From assembly GCF_016862975.1 (NCBI RefSeq), contig NZ_BONZ01000080.1, positions 41,869 to 105,868 on the forward strand: 64,000 bases of DNA. Reading direction: 5' to 3'. Made by a program: the position numbers and the translations under genes. The notes under the pieces are model-generated. The model saw only the letters and a list, made by a program, of their open reading frames with translations. It ran no database searches and had not been told where the DNA came from. Every line of letters begins with the position of its first letter. Position 1 is the first letter of the stretch. Source of the DNA: Rugosimonospora africana. GTDB lineage: Bacteria; Actinomycetota; Actinomycetes; Mycobacteriales; Micromonosporaceae. Positions 27,301 through 34,222 of the stretch are shown in pieces.

Positions 27301-28454
27301 CGCTGGGCGGTCGCCTCGGGCTGGCCGTGGTACCGCAGCATCACCCCGGGGCCGCGGACCCAGATCTCGCCGTCGACTCCGGCCCCCACCGGCCCGCCGG
27401 TGGCCGAGTCGACCAGCCGTACCTCCATGCCCGGTACCACCGCACCGCAGGCGCCCGGCACCCGTGGGCCGCCGGGTCGCTCCACCGCGATCTTGCCCGA
27501 GGTCTCGGTGCTGCCGTATCCGTCCAGCAGCGGGGCACCCAGCAGCCGCTCCACGTCGGCGCGCAGCACGGCTGGGCACGGAGCGCCGCCGGACAGGCAC
27601 AGCCGCAGCCGGGTACGGCCGGGCCCGGCGCTAGCCAGGGCCGGCAGCAGCTGATGGTAGGTGGTCGGCACGCCGGACAGCACGGTGATGTCGCACTCGT
27701 CCAGCAGACGCAGCAGGGTCGCCGGGGTGGCCGGTTCGCTGAGGATGCGCGCGAAGGCGCCGGTGACGGTCACGCCGAGCACGCACAGCGAGTGGGCCAG
27801 CGCGTGGAACATGGGCAGCGGCCAGAGCAGCCGGTCGTCGGGGGAGAGCCCGAAGATCGGTTGGTAGCCGGCGACCGTCGACCACAGGGCGCCCCGCTGC
27901 GTGCTCACCACGCCCTTGGGTCGCCCGCTCGTGCCCGACGTGTAGAGGATCCAGGCCGCATCGTCCAGCCCCAGGTCATCGCGCGGCGGCGTCGGCGGCT
28001 CGGTAGTGGCCAGACGCTCGAACGGCAGCGCGGGCGCGGGTACCGGACGGTCCCCGGTGACCAGCAGAATCAAATCCCCCCGCGTCGCGGCGATCTGTTC
28101 GACCTGAGGGAGATGCCTCTGGTCGGTGACCAGGACCCGAGGCGCGCAGTCGTCGAGCAACGCCGCCAGTTCCGCGTCGGTGGCCTTGGGGTTGAGCGGA
28201 ATGCCGATAGCGGCGACACGCACCCCGGCCAGCCAGATCTCGACCAGCTCGACGCAGTTGTCCAGCAGGAACGCCAGGTGCTCGCCACGGGCCAGCCCCA
28301 GACCGGCGAGGTGCCCGGCGAGTCGGCCGGTGCGCTCGTGCAGCTCGCGGTAGGTGACTGCGCGCGTGGCGTCGGCGAACGCGACCCTGTCGCCGATCGT
28401 TCCGGCGTGCCGGCGCAGTACGTCGGGCACCGGTACGACCGTGGGGTCCGGCAT
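21348..28454 (-). pseudogene. Type I polyketide synthase (ligase-ACP-KS-AT-DH-KR-TE), broken by a frameshift and a deletion
   Basis: The gene reads from ATG 28454 (GAGGTGA upstream) toward 21348. Domains in order: acyl-adenylating ligase ([11 protein letters not shown]); ACP (LGISSLGAF); KS with [18 protein letters not shown] and [12 protein letters not shown] with GHSVGE and the malonyl-type HAFHS; DH with [10 protein letters not shown] and DAAMH; KR with TGGTGALGG, an LDD motif (B-type) and YAAANA; and a C-terminal thioesterase with GFCVGGG. There is no ER domain. At 25851-25856 one C is missing relative to the expected frame, inside the KS. Near 21924-21930 the KR stops after AWGPW and passes out of frame into mid-thioesterase, so the KR end, the second ACP and the TE start are lost. 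The protein cannot be made full-length as read. The first break could be a sequencing error; the second cannot. Confidence 0.85.
23420..23447. repeat. Hexanucleotide microsatellite (GTGGCT)
   Basis: There are four exact GTGGCT units followed by GTGGTG. It lies inside the PKS dehydratase coding region and encodes an Ala-Thr run. Unit changes would preserve frame. Confidence 0.8.
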
Positions 28455-28622
28455 GCGTCACCTCGTCGATGGAACAAGGGGCGGGCGAGTCACTCACCTT
28501 ACGCGATGGCGCTCTCCGCTCGAGCGCACTTCGCGACCGGGGCGGTGCTGTTGGGCACCAGGCCGAGACTCGACCCGCATCCCGTCTACTCGTAGGCTCG
28601 CGCGGCGGCTACGGTAGCTCGC

Positions 28623-29870
28623 GTGTCGATGAAGTCCTCGGGCTCCCCAACGGCTGTTGTGGCACGGATACCGGCGCTCGACGGCTTACGGTTCGTCGCC
28701 GCGATGTCGGTCGCGGTGTTCCACCTGCTGGCGGTCGCGGGCTGGGGCACGGGCGTGAACATCTGGGGCCGGCCGTCCAGCGCGGTCTTCGGCCACGTGT
28801 TCGTGGCCGCCTCGTATGGCTGGGTCGGCGTCCCGCTGTTCTTCATCATCAGCGGCTTCGTGATTCCCATGAGCAGCTGGGGCCGCACGCCGGCCCAGTT
28901 CGCGACGTCCCGGGTGGTGCGACTGTTCCCGGCCTACTGGGTCTGTGTCCTCGTCACTACCGCGGTGGTCCGGCTCTATCCGTGGGTATTCAAGCCGCTG
29001 CCGGTGCGGGCGGTTCTGACGAATCTCACCATGTTCCAAGACCCGCTCGGCGTGCACCGGGTAGATGACGCCTATTGGACCCTGTGGGTGGAGATGAAGT
29101 TCTACCTGCTGTTCATGGTCGTCATCTGGCTCGGACTCAACTATCGGCGGGTGGTCGCGTTCTGCCTCATCTGGAGCGTCGCGACGATGTGGGTCGGGGA
29201 GTTGAACCAGCCCTGGCTAAACGCGATTGTGATGCCCGGCTACTCGCAGTACTTCATCGCCGGGATCGCCCTCTTCCTGATGTTCCGGTACGGCCGGAAC
29301 CTGGTGCTGTGGCTGATTCTCGGCCTGTCCTGGGTGCTCTCGATGCACTTCTACGCTGGCAATCCCTGGCAGCAGATTGTCCGCCAGTCCTACGCCCCGG
29401 CGAGCATCCTGGTCACCCTGTGCTTCATCGTTATGATCCTGGTCGCCCTTGGCGAGTTGAACTGGCTGCGCTGGCGCGGTCTCACCACGCTCGGGCAGGC
29501 CACCTATCCGCTCTATCTCCTGCACTACGTCATCGGGTTCTCGGTCATCTACTACCTGAATGAGAAGCTGTCGCTTCCGCCCGCGCTGTTGCTCATCCTG
29601 GTGCTCGCCGCCCTGGTGTCCACAGCGTGGCTGGTACACCGGCTGGTCGAGCGGCCGTTCGCGCCATGGTTGAGAAAGGCGCTCAGCCGCCCGATCCTGG
29701 AACGGCGTCTACCGCAGGTTCCGATGCAGCGTCATCCGGCCGTCGCGGGGCAACGTCAACCGGTGGCCGTGAGACCGGTCGACGGCGGGCCGGGCGGCCA
29801 CGACGGCGACTCGCGGCTGCGACGGCCGGCGGCCGATCCGCCGTTCGACGGCGACCTCGCACCCAGGTGA
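28623..29870 (+). CDS. Acyltransferase-3 family integral membrane protein
   Basis: The protein has 415 residues with about ten membrane helices. The N-terminal IPALDGLRFVAAMSVAVFHLL carries the family's conserved Arg and His. GVPLFFIISGFV and a C-terminal ATYPLYLLHYVIG are further family landmarks. Members transfer acyl groups to sugars or lipids, for example in antibiotic or exopolysaccharide modification. It is divergent from the PKS pseudogene across 168 bp and might once have worked with it (inference). The last 70 residues are a charged cytoplasmic tail. The start is GTG 28623 or ATG 28629; neither has a good ribosome site. Confidence 0.88.
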   Translation: MSMKSSGSPTAVVARIPALDGLRFVAAMSVAVFHLLAVAGWGTGVNIWGRPSSAVFGHVFVAASYGWVGVPLFFIISGFVIPMSSWGRTPAQFATSRVVRLFPAYWVCVLVTTAVVRLYPWVFKPLPVRAVLTNLTMFQDPLGVHRVDDAYWTLWVEMKFYLLFMVVIWLGLNYRRVVAFCLIWSVATMWVGELNQPWLNAIVMPGYSQYFIAGIALFLMFRYGRNLVLWLILGLSWVLSMHFYAGNPWQQIVRQSYAPASILVTLCFIVMILVALGELNWLRWRGLTTLGQATYPLYLLHYVIGFSVIYYLNEKLSLPPALLLILVLAALVSTAWLVHRLVERPFAPWLRKALSRPILERRLPQVPMQRHPAVAGQRQPVAVRPVDGGPGGHDGDSRLRRPAADPPFDGDLAPR

Positions 29871-29911
29871 GCCGTCCGCTTCGCTGGCGACGGCGCAGGC
29901 CAGAACATTGC

Positions 29912-30406
29912 TCAGGCGCTCGGGGTCGCGCCGACCGCGTCCTTGTAGGTCTGGGTCGGTAGGGTTGATGGGTTCGGCGATTGCGTCGTCGCGTTGGCCG
30001 GCGCCGGGGTGGTGCGGGCCAGGATGCCTTTGGCGAGAGCGGACAGGGTGGCCAGGAACGCGACGTTCAGCGTGGCGGTCCAGTGGAACGTCGTCACATT
30101 GAAGATGTCGGCGGCGGCGAACGACGCGGCGAGTGACGACAGGAACGTCTTGGCCAGCCGAACGAGCAGGTCCGGCCAGAACGACACGTTGGTGATCCTG
30201 GTCAGGTACTGGATCGCGGTCAGCACGATTGACGACACGGCGGCACCGAGCGCCAGAGCCGAGGAGTACTTCCAGGGAAGGTTTCCGACACCGGCCGCGG
30301 TGCCCCCGGCGAGCAGCGTCGCGAAGAACACCTGACCAGCGGACCAACCTGCCCGCTCGATGAAGTCGAGCAGCATGGCCCGCCAATTCGATCCGTTCCC
30401 CGCCAT
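29912..30406 (-). CDS. Small membrane protein resembling actinobacterial phage holins
   Basis: The protein has 164 residues. ATG 30406 is preceded by a strong GGAGGGGG. The N-terminus (RAMLLDFIERAGWSAGQVFFATLLAGG) and the following three to four hydrophobic helices resemble r1t-type holins of actinophages, which put holes in the membrane for endolysin release. The C-terminus is Pro/Thr-rich. No endolysin or other phage gene is adjacent, so this is either a stray phage gene or a membrane protein of another function. The frame extends 19 codons upstream without support. Confidence 0.5.
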   Translation of the reverse strand: MAGNGSNWRAMLLDFIERAGWSAGQVFFATLLAGGTAAGVGNLPWKYSSALALGAAVSSIVLTAIQYLTRITNVSFWPDLLVRLAKTFLSSLAASFAAADIFNVTTFHWTATLNVAFLATLSALAKGILARTTPAPANATTQSPNPSTLPTQTYKDAVGATPSA

Positions 30407-30570
30407 CCGGCCCCCTCCGCAGTTTGACGCGACAATTGTGAAGCCGCGGGCCCAGTGACACAAACGCCGAGGTCATGCCCGCGATCACGGTTATCGAGAC
30501 GAAGGCGGCTGTGTTGCCGCGACTCAGCGCGTCCAGAGCTTTCGGAAACAGTCCGGAACGGGTGTTGTGA

Positions 30571-31566
30571 TCACTTGCTCTGTAGCCGGCCGATTGCGTC
30601 GAGGTTCGTGAACGCGGACATCGCCGCCGGCCACGCCGAGGTGTCGGACGTGAGGGCGTCGCGCAGGAACGCCCAGCTCATCCGCTGGATCACCGCCACG
30701 CGCTCCGGGTCCTCGTCGGTGGTCTCAACGGTGTCGTAGCCGGTGACGCCGCCGAGCATGTGCTCTGCCCCGTGCAGGGTGAGCAGCGACTTCGGGCCGG
30801 GCGCTTGGTGGTAACCGTCGGCGTGGTAGGCCGGTCCGCGCGAGGTCAGCTCAGGCGAATCATCCTTGTCGCCGACGATGACGAGCGTGGGTGTCGTCAT
30901 CTCATCGAACCGAGCGGTACGAAGAGCGGTGAACCGCTTCGCCATGTCCGAGAGGAGATCGTCACCGGCGCCCGTTGATGCGAGGAGGATGCCTGCCTTG
31001 ACCCGGTCGTCGTACGCGCGGACGGTCTTCTTGTTCTCCTCCACGCTAGCGCCGAGGAGCATGCTCGCGGTATGGCCGCCCATCGAGTGCCCGGCGACGG
31101 CGACTCGGCCTACATCGGTGCGGCCGGCAAGCCCCGGCACGGCGGCCTCGACGAGATCGAAGTGGTCCAGGATCGCGGTGAGGTCCTGCACGCGCGACTC
31201 CCAGTACGCGCGCGCATCGGGCGCGGTCCGCGGCAGCCCCAGGGACTTCGAGCTGAGGTGGGTGGGCTGTACAACCACGAACCCGTGCGCCGCCCAGAAG
31301 TCCGACAGCGGTGCGAACCCGCGGTTGGAGGAGAGGTAGTTCGTGAACCCGCCGCCGTGGGAGAGCAGCACGATCGGCAATCGGTCCCCCGTGGTGGGTG
31401 CGGAGACGCGGACCTGCAGTGGAGCGGGACGTCCGGGCGCCGGGAGCACGACCGGGCTCACGGACAGGAAGGGGGTCGAGTCGGCGACGGGGATCGTGCG
31501 TGCCCGGCCGAGGAGCGCGTCGGCGCCATCCCAGAGGTCGTCGTGCGCGGTGGTGTCGTCAGTCAT
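30571..31566 (-). CDS. Alpha/beta hydrolase, chlorophyllase/PAF-acetylhydrolase-like
   Basis: The protein has 331 residues. The catalytic serine motif is GHSMGG, following a platform that reads PIVLLSHGGGFTNYLSSNRG (oxyanion hole). The acid is probably in VGDKDDSPE and the His in LHGAEHMLGG. There is no signal peptide. Homologues include small-molecule esterases and platelet-activating-factor acetylhydrolase-like enzymes. It is divergent from a TetR regulator with two operator-like palindromes between them, so its expression is probably induced by a substrate-like ligand. Confidence 0.85.
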   Translation of the reverse strand: MTDDTTAHDDLWDGADALLGRARTIPVADSTPFLSVSPVVLPAPGRPAPLQVRVSAPTTGDRLPIVLLSHGGGFTNYLSSNRGFAPLSDFWAAHGFVVVQPTHLSSKSLGLPRTAPDARAYWESRVQDLTAILDHFDLVEAAVPGLAGRTDVGRVAVAGHSMGGHTASMLLGASVEENKKTVRAYDDRVKAGILLASTGAGDDLLSDMAKRFTALRTARFDEMTTPTLVIVGDKDDSPELTSRGPAYHADGYHQAPGPKSLLTLHGAEHMLGGVTGYDTVETTDEDPERVAVIQRMSWAFLRDALTSDTSAWPAAMSAFTNLDAIGRLQSK

Positions 31567-31590
31567 CAACGGTTCCGCCCTCGCCTAAGT

Positions 31591-31603
31591 GGAATCCGAT
31601 TCC
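31591..31603. promoter_or_regulatory. TetR operator-like palindrome, hydrolase-proximal
   Basis: GGAAT at 31591-31595 and ATTCC at 31599-31603 are perfect arms around CCG. The core matches that of the larger palindrome at 31620-31642, and the centres are 34 bp apart. It is 25 nt upstream of the hydrolase start. Confidence 0.55.
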
Positions 31604-31619
31604 GTTTACTCTTCGCTAC

Positions 31620-31642
31620 TATACGGAATTGGATTCCGTATA
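31620..31642. promoter_or_regulatory. TetR operator-like palindrome, regulator-proximal
   Basis: TATACGGAAT (31620-31629) and ATTCCGTATA (31633-31642) are perfect 10-bp arms around TGG. It lies 15 nt upstream of the TetR start, in the divergent promoter region, as expected for autoregulation plus control of the hydrolase. Confidence 0.75.
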
Positions 31643-31657
31643 GCAAAGAGGCGCCTT

Positions 31658-32272
31658 ATGACCAATAGGACAGACGTGGAGAGCGAACCGCGGACACCTC
31701 TCCGTGCGGACGCCCGCCGCAACGTCGAGGCGCTCATCGAGGGTGCCCGCACCGTATTCGCACGCGATGGCGTCGACGCGCACGTGAAGGACGTAGCCCT
31801 GCAGGCCGGAGTCGGTGTCGCGACCCTGTACCGCCACTTCCCCAAGCGGGCCGATCTCGTACTCGCGGTGCTGCGGCACGACGTTGACGAGTGCGTCGAA
31901 ACGGCTCGAGAGCTCGCCGCGGCGCACACGCCGATGGATGCCCTCACCCTGTGGCTTGACCGTTACTGCGCGTTCGTCCTTACCAAACAGGGTCTCGCAG
32001 CGGCGCTGCATTCCGGCGAAGCGACCTTCGCCGGACTTGGCGCGCAACTGCTGGAACGGTTGGAGCCGGCACTCGATGAGCTTGTGCAGGCCGCCCGAGT
32101 CGCCGGGGCGACGGGGGAGGGGGCGAGCGCGATGGATCTCCTCCGCGCGGTCGCACACCTGTGCACGCCCGGCCCGTCCCACATCGACTACACCCGCCGC
32201 ATGATCACGCTCCTACTCGCCGGACTGCGGCAGGGCCCGACGACGGAACGGGCGACAAGGACTGCACCCTGA
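31658..32272 (+). CDS. TetR-family transcriptional regulator
   Basis: The protein has 204 residues. The N-terminal HTH covers residues about 15-65, with VKDVALQAGVGVATLYRHFPKRADLVLAV as the typical recognition helix and turn. The C-terminal ligand domain is variable (LDELVQAARVAGATGEG, LRAVAHLC). ATG 31658 was chosen because the in-frame codons upstream lie across the operator palindrome. It probably represses itself and the divergent hydrolase through the two sites above. Confidence 0.9.
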   Translation: MTNRTDVESEPRTPLRADARRNVEALIEGARTVFARDGVDAHVKDVALQAGVGVATLYRHFPKRADLVLAVLRHDVDECVETARELAAAHTPMDALTLWLDRYCAFVLTKQGLAAALHSGEATFAGLGAQLLERLEPALDELVQAARVAGATGEGASAMDLLRAVAHLCTPGPSHIDYTRRMITLLLAGLRQGPTTERATRTAP

Positions 32273-32283
32273 GCGCTACCGCC

Positions 32284-32463
32284 GTGCCTGTGATTCATCA
32301 CCGACTCCTGGACGTCATCGCAGCGGGCCGGGCACGGCGCAAGGCTCGCCGCGAGTACGCGAAACGCTTCGGCTCTCAGAACCCGTTCTCACTCGCGTAC
32401 TGGTCGGACTGGCGCGACATCCACCTCATCGGCCTGCGTGCCGCCCAGGCCCTTGACTGCTAG
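32284..32463 (+). CDS. Possible small basic protein downstream of the TetR gene
   Basis: This 59-residue frame starts at GTG 32284, 11 nt after the TetR stop. It has a basic helix (ARRKARREYAKRFG) and an aromatic segment (FSLAYWSDWRDIHLIGL) of protein-like composition. There is no strong ribosome site and no family is recognised. It may be a real cotranscribed small protein or chance. Confidence 0.4.
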   Translation: MPVIHHRLLDVIAAGRARRKARREYAKRFGSQNPFSLAYWSDWRDIHLIGLRAAQALDC

Positions 32464-32519
32464 TGGCGCGGTTGACCACCGAATACCGTTGCAGGTGCCT
32501 GGACAGGTCTTGCTGGCCC

Positions 32520-33584
32520 TTACACTCCGAGCCGCGCCGTTCCTACAGTGCTTCGACGTGCGATCCGCGCTTTGTCCGCCTCCGATCCGAAGCGTCGATC
32601 AAGTATGCGCGTTACGCGTGCCCAATCAGTAAGGGTCTGGATAGAGCTCAGCTGCTCCAGCACGAACGGGTCATTTCGCCACGCTAACGCTCGTTTCCAC
32701 AAAACCTCGATCGGCTCCTCCAGGAGATTGCCGACTTTGGCTTCATAGAGGGGAAACGCTCTCAGTGAGCCATCTGGCTCAACTTGCGCTATCGTCGCAC
32801 CTTCCGCACTGAGCGGCGAGCTCGGTAGGAAGCTTCGAACATCGGTCACCGATGCCTGCACGCCATTCTTTGCATGCGCAATCAACGTGGTTTCAGATTC
32901 AACGAGTGCCTCCAGTTCATCGTCAGCAAGAAGCTCGCTCTCCACAAACTCCACTTCCTGTGCCAGCCCCCCAGGAATTACTGCACCGAAGCGGATGTCG
33001 TCCAGTGCTGAGAATCGAGCAGAGGCTTTCTCCACAAAGGTTCCAAGATTGCTTTTGCCACTCCGCATGACCGTATACTCGATACCCAGACGGTAACAGC
33101 TCTGGCCTTGAGAAGCCCGCTTCTGCTTGAGTCGATTGAGCCGATCCAGGGTAGCCATGGCGCGGTCGAATGAACCAGCCCGACCACGGATCCGATCGTG
33201 TACTTGACTGTTCGGGCCATCGACGCTGACCGTCACCCCGGCCACCGTGGTGGCCAGTCTGGCCGCCACGTCGTCATTCATCACCCAGCCACTGAGGAAC
33301 ATCGTCACCGGAATCCCGGCCGTGCTGAAGAGGGCCGCGGCCTCGTCCCACCAAGGCGCCAACAGCGGTTCGCCCCCGGCGAACGAGATGCGCTTTGGTT
33401 TGGCCCTGATGATTGCCTCTACGACCCGCAGCATGTCCTTGCGCTCAAGCATTCGGGCCGGGCGGCGCCCAGATTCGGAATAGCAGTGGATACATCGAAG
33501 TGGGCAGGCATAGGTCACATCCCAGATAAACCGCTCAGGCGACGTGACGAGTTGCGTGGTCGATGAGTTCACGATGTTTTCCAC
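32520..33584 (-). CDS. Radical SAM protein with SPASM-like tail lacking cluster cysteines
   Basis: The protein has 354 residues. The radical SAM cluster motif is in TYACPLRCIHCYS (C-x3-C-x2-C), and SFAGGEPLLAPWW contains the GGEP SAM-binding motif. The C-terminal part has the SPASM-like framework (VEPDGSLRAFPLYEAKVGNLLEEPIEVLW), but the expected Cys residues are absent, so auxiliary clusters are unlikely. Such enzymes often modify ribosomal peptides or build cofactors. GTG 33584 has GAGGA upstream. Its base composition looks lower in GC than its neighbours, which suggests acquisition. No standard precursor, protease or transporter is adjacent; a 36-residue ORF overlapping its start is listed separately. 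Confidence 0.85.
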   Translation of the reverse strand: MENIVNSSTTQLVTSPERFIWDVTYACPLRCIHCYSESGRRPARMLERKDMLRVVEAIIRAKPKRISFAGGEPLLAPWWDEAAALFSTAGIPVTMFLSGWVMNDDVAARLATTVAGVTVSVDGPNSQVHDRIRGRAGSFDRAMATLDRLNRLKQKRASQGQSCYRLGIEYTVMRSGKSNLGTFVEKASARFSALDDIRFGAVIPGGLAQEVEFVESELLADDELEALVESETTLIAHAKNGVQASVTDVRSFLPSSPLSAEGATIAQVEPDGSLRAFPLYEAKVGNLLEEPIEVLWKRALAWRNDPFVLEQLSSIQTLTDWARVTRILDRRFGSEADKARIARRSTVGTARLGV

Positions 33585-33679
33585 TGGTTCCTCGAAATTG
33601 TACCCATGGCATCGTCGTTGTTGGCGACTCGGCGTCTGAGTCGTGTCGCCGAGTCCTTCGAGCCAAACTTGGAGTTCAC
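33569..33679 (-). CDS. Speculative 36-aa ORF overlapping the radical SAM start
   Basis: From GTG 33679 it encodes a basic, Asn/Ser-rich 36-residue peptide ending GTISRNQWKTS, and overlaps the radical SAM start by 16 nt. Position makes it a conceivable RiPP precursor. It has no recognisable Shine-Dalgarno sequence and no known leader motif, so it may be chance. Confidence 0.2.
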   Translation of the reverse strand: MNSKFGSKDSATRLRRRVANNDDAMGTISRNQWKTS

Positions 33680-34222
33680 GGCTGTCGGTGTTCGCGGCGA
33701 TGTCGGCTCTGGATAGAGCGTTGTTTAAGGGAGTGGGCTAGGTAATCACGGCCGGCTATGGGACGTACTCCTATCATCGCCCGAGGGTAGGTGTCAAGTG
33801 ACGAGATCTCTCTTGGTAGGCGGAACATCCCGGCCTGCCCTGCTCCAAAACCAAGGTTGCGGGCCTTTATTAGCGCTTTACGCTGCGGTCCGGTATTCGT
33901 TGACCAGGCCGCCGAGGACGCGTCGGCGTCGGATCCGGCCGACGGGGACGGGTCACGGATCACGTTCCGGTTGTCGTCTGGGGCGTAGCCCTGCGGCCCT
34001 ACTTGGCGGTCTGGGGCTAGACGAAGATGCCGGTCACCGCCCTGCCAGCACCGCAACCACCTGCCGTAGCACAAGGATCTCCGCATCCTTCGGCGTTATA
34101 CAAGTCCGACGGTCACGAACACGGATCGTCACCGCCACCGGTACCAGGTCATCAACCCAGGGGATGACGTTTTGGACCGGGACAGGCTGTCTCACCAGGC
34201 TGTTTAGGCCCGTGGGTCGAGG
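33680..34222. other. Degenerate spacer between radical SAM gene and NRPS operon
   Basis: There are 543 nt with no intact gene. It contains the transposase relic. A consensus-like TTGACA on the minus strand at 33792-33797 could be part of a radical SAM promoter, although no good -10 follows. The remaining short frames in both directions have no recognisable motif. The promoter of the NRPS operon must lie in the right-hand end, but I cannot place it. Confidence 0.5.
33878..34110 (-). pseudogene. Relic of an IS transposase/integrase (rve type)
   Basis: On the minus strand, 34037-34105 reads ITPKDAEILVLRQVVAVLAGR, like the N-terminal KDAEILVLRHQ-type segment of actinobacterial integrase-core transposases. 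In another frame, 33878 to about 33938 reads RIRRRRVLGGLVNEYRTAA then a stop, like their C-terminus. The order and strand of both pieces match one gene whose catalytic middle has been deleted. No terminal inverted repeats or target duplication were seen. Confidence 0.5.

Noticed and set aside
22816..28595. Two very long plus-strand frames (890 and 923 codons) across the PKS
   Set aside because: Shadows of high-GC third-position bias; the minus strand carries all PKS motifs.
30407..30570. Minus-strand frame with one membrane-like helix between the hydrolase and holin-like genes
   Set aside because: No start codon after the hydrolase stop; may be a fragment but could not be assigned.
33676..33778. 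33-codon minus-strand ORF upstream of the radical SAM gene as a RiPP precursor
   Set aside because: Arg/His-rich, no ribosome site, overlaps other short frames; less well placed than the 36-codon ORF, itself weak.
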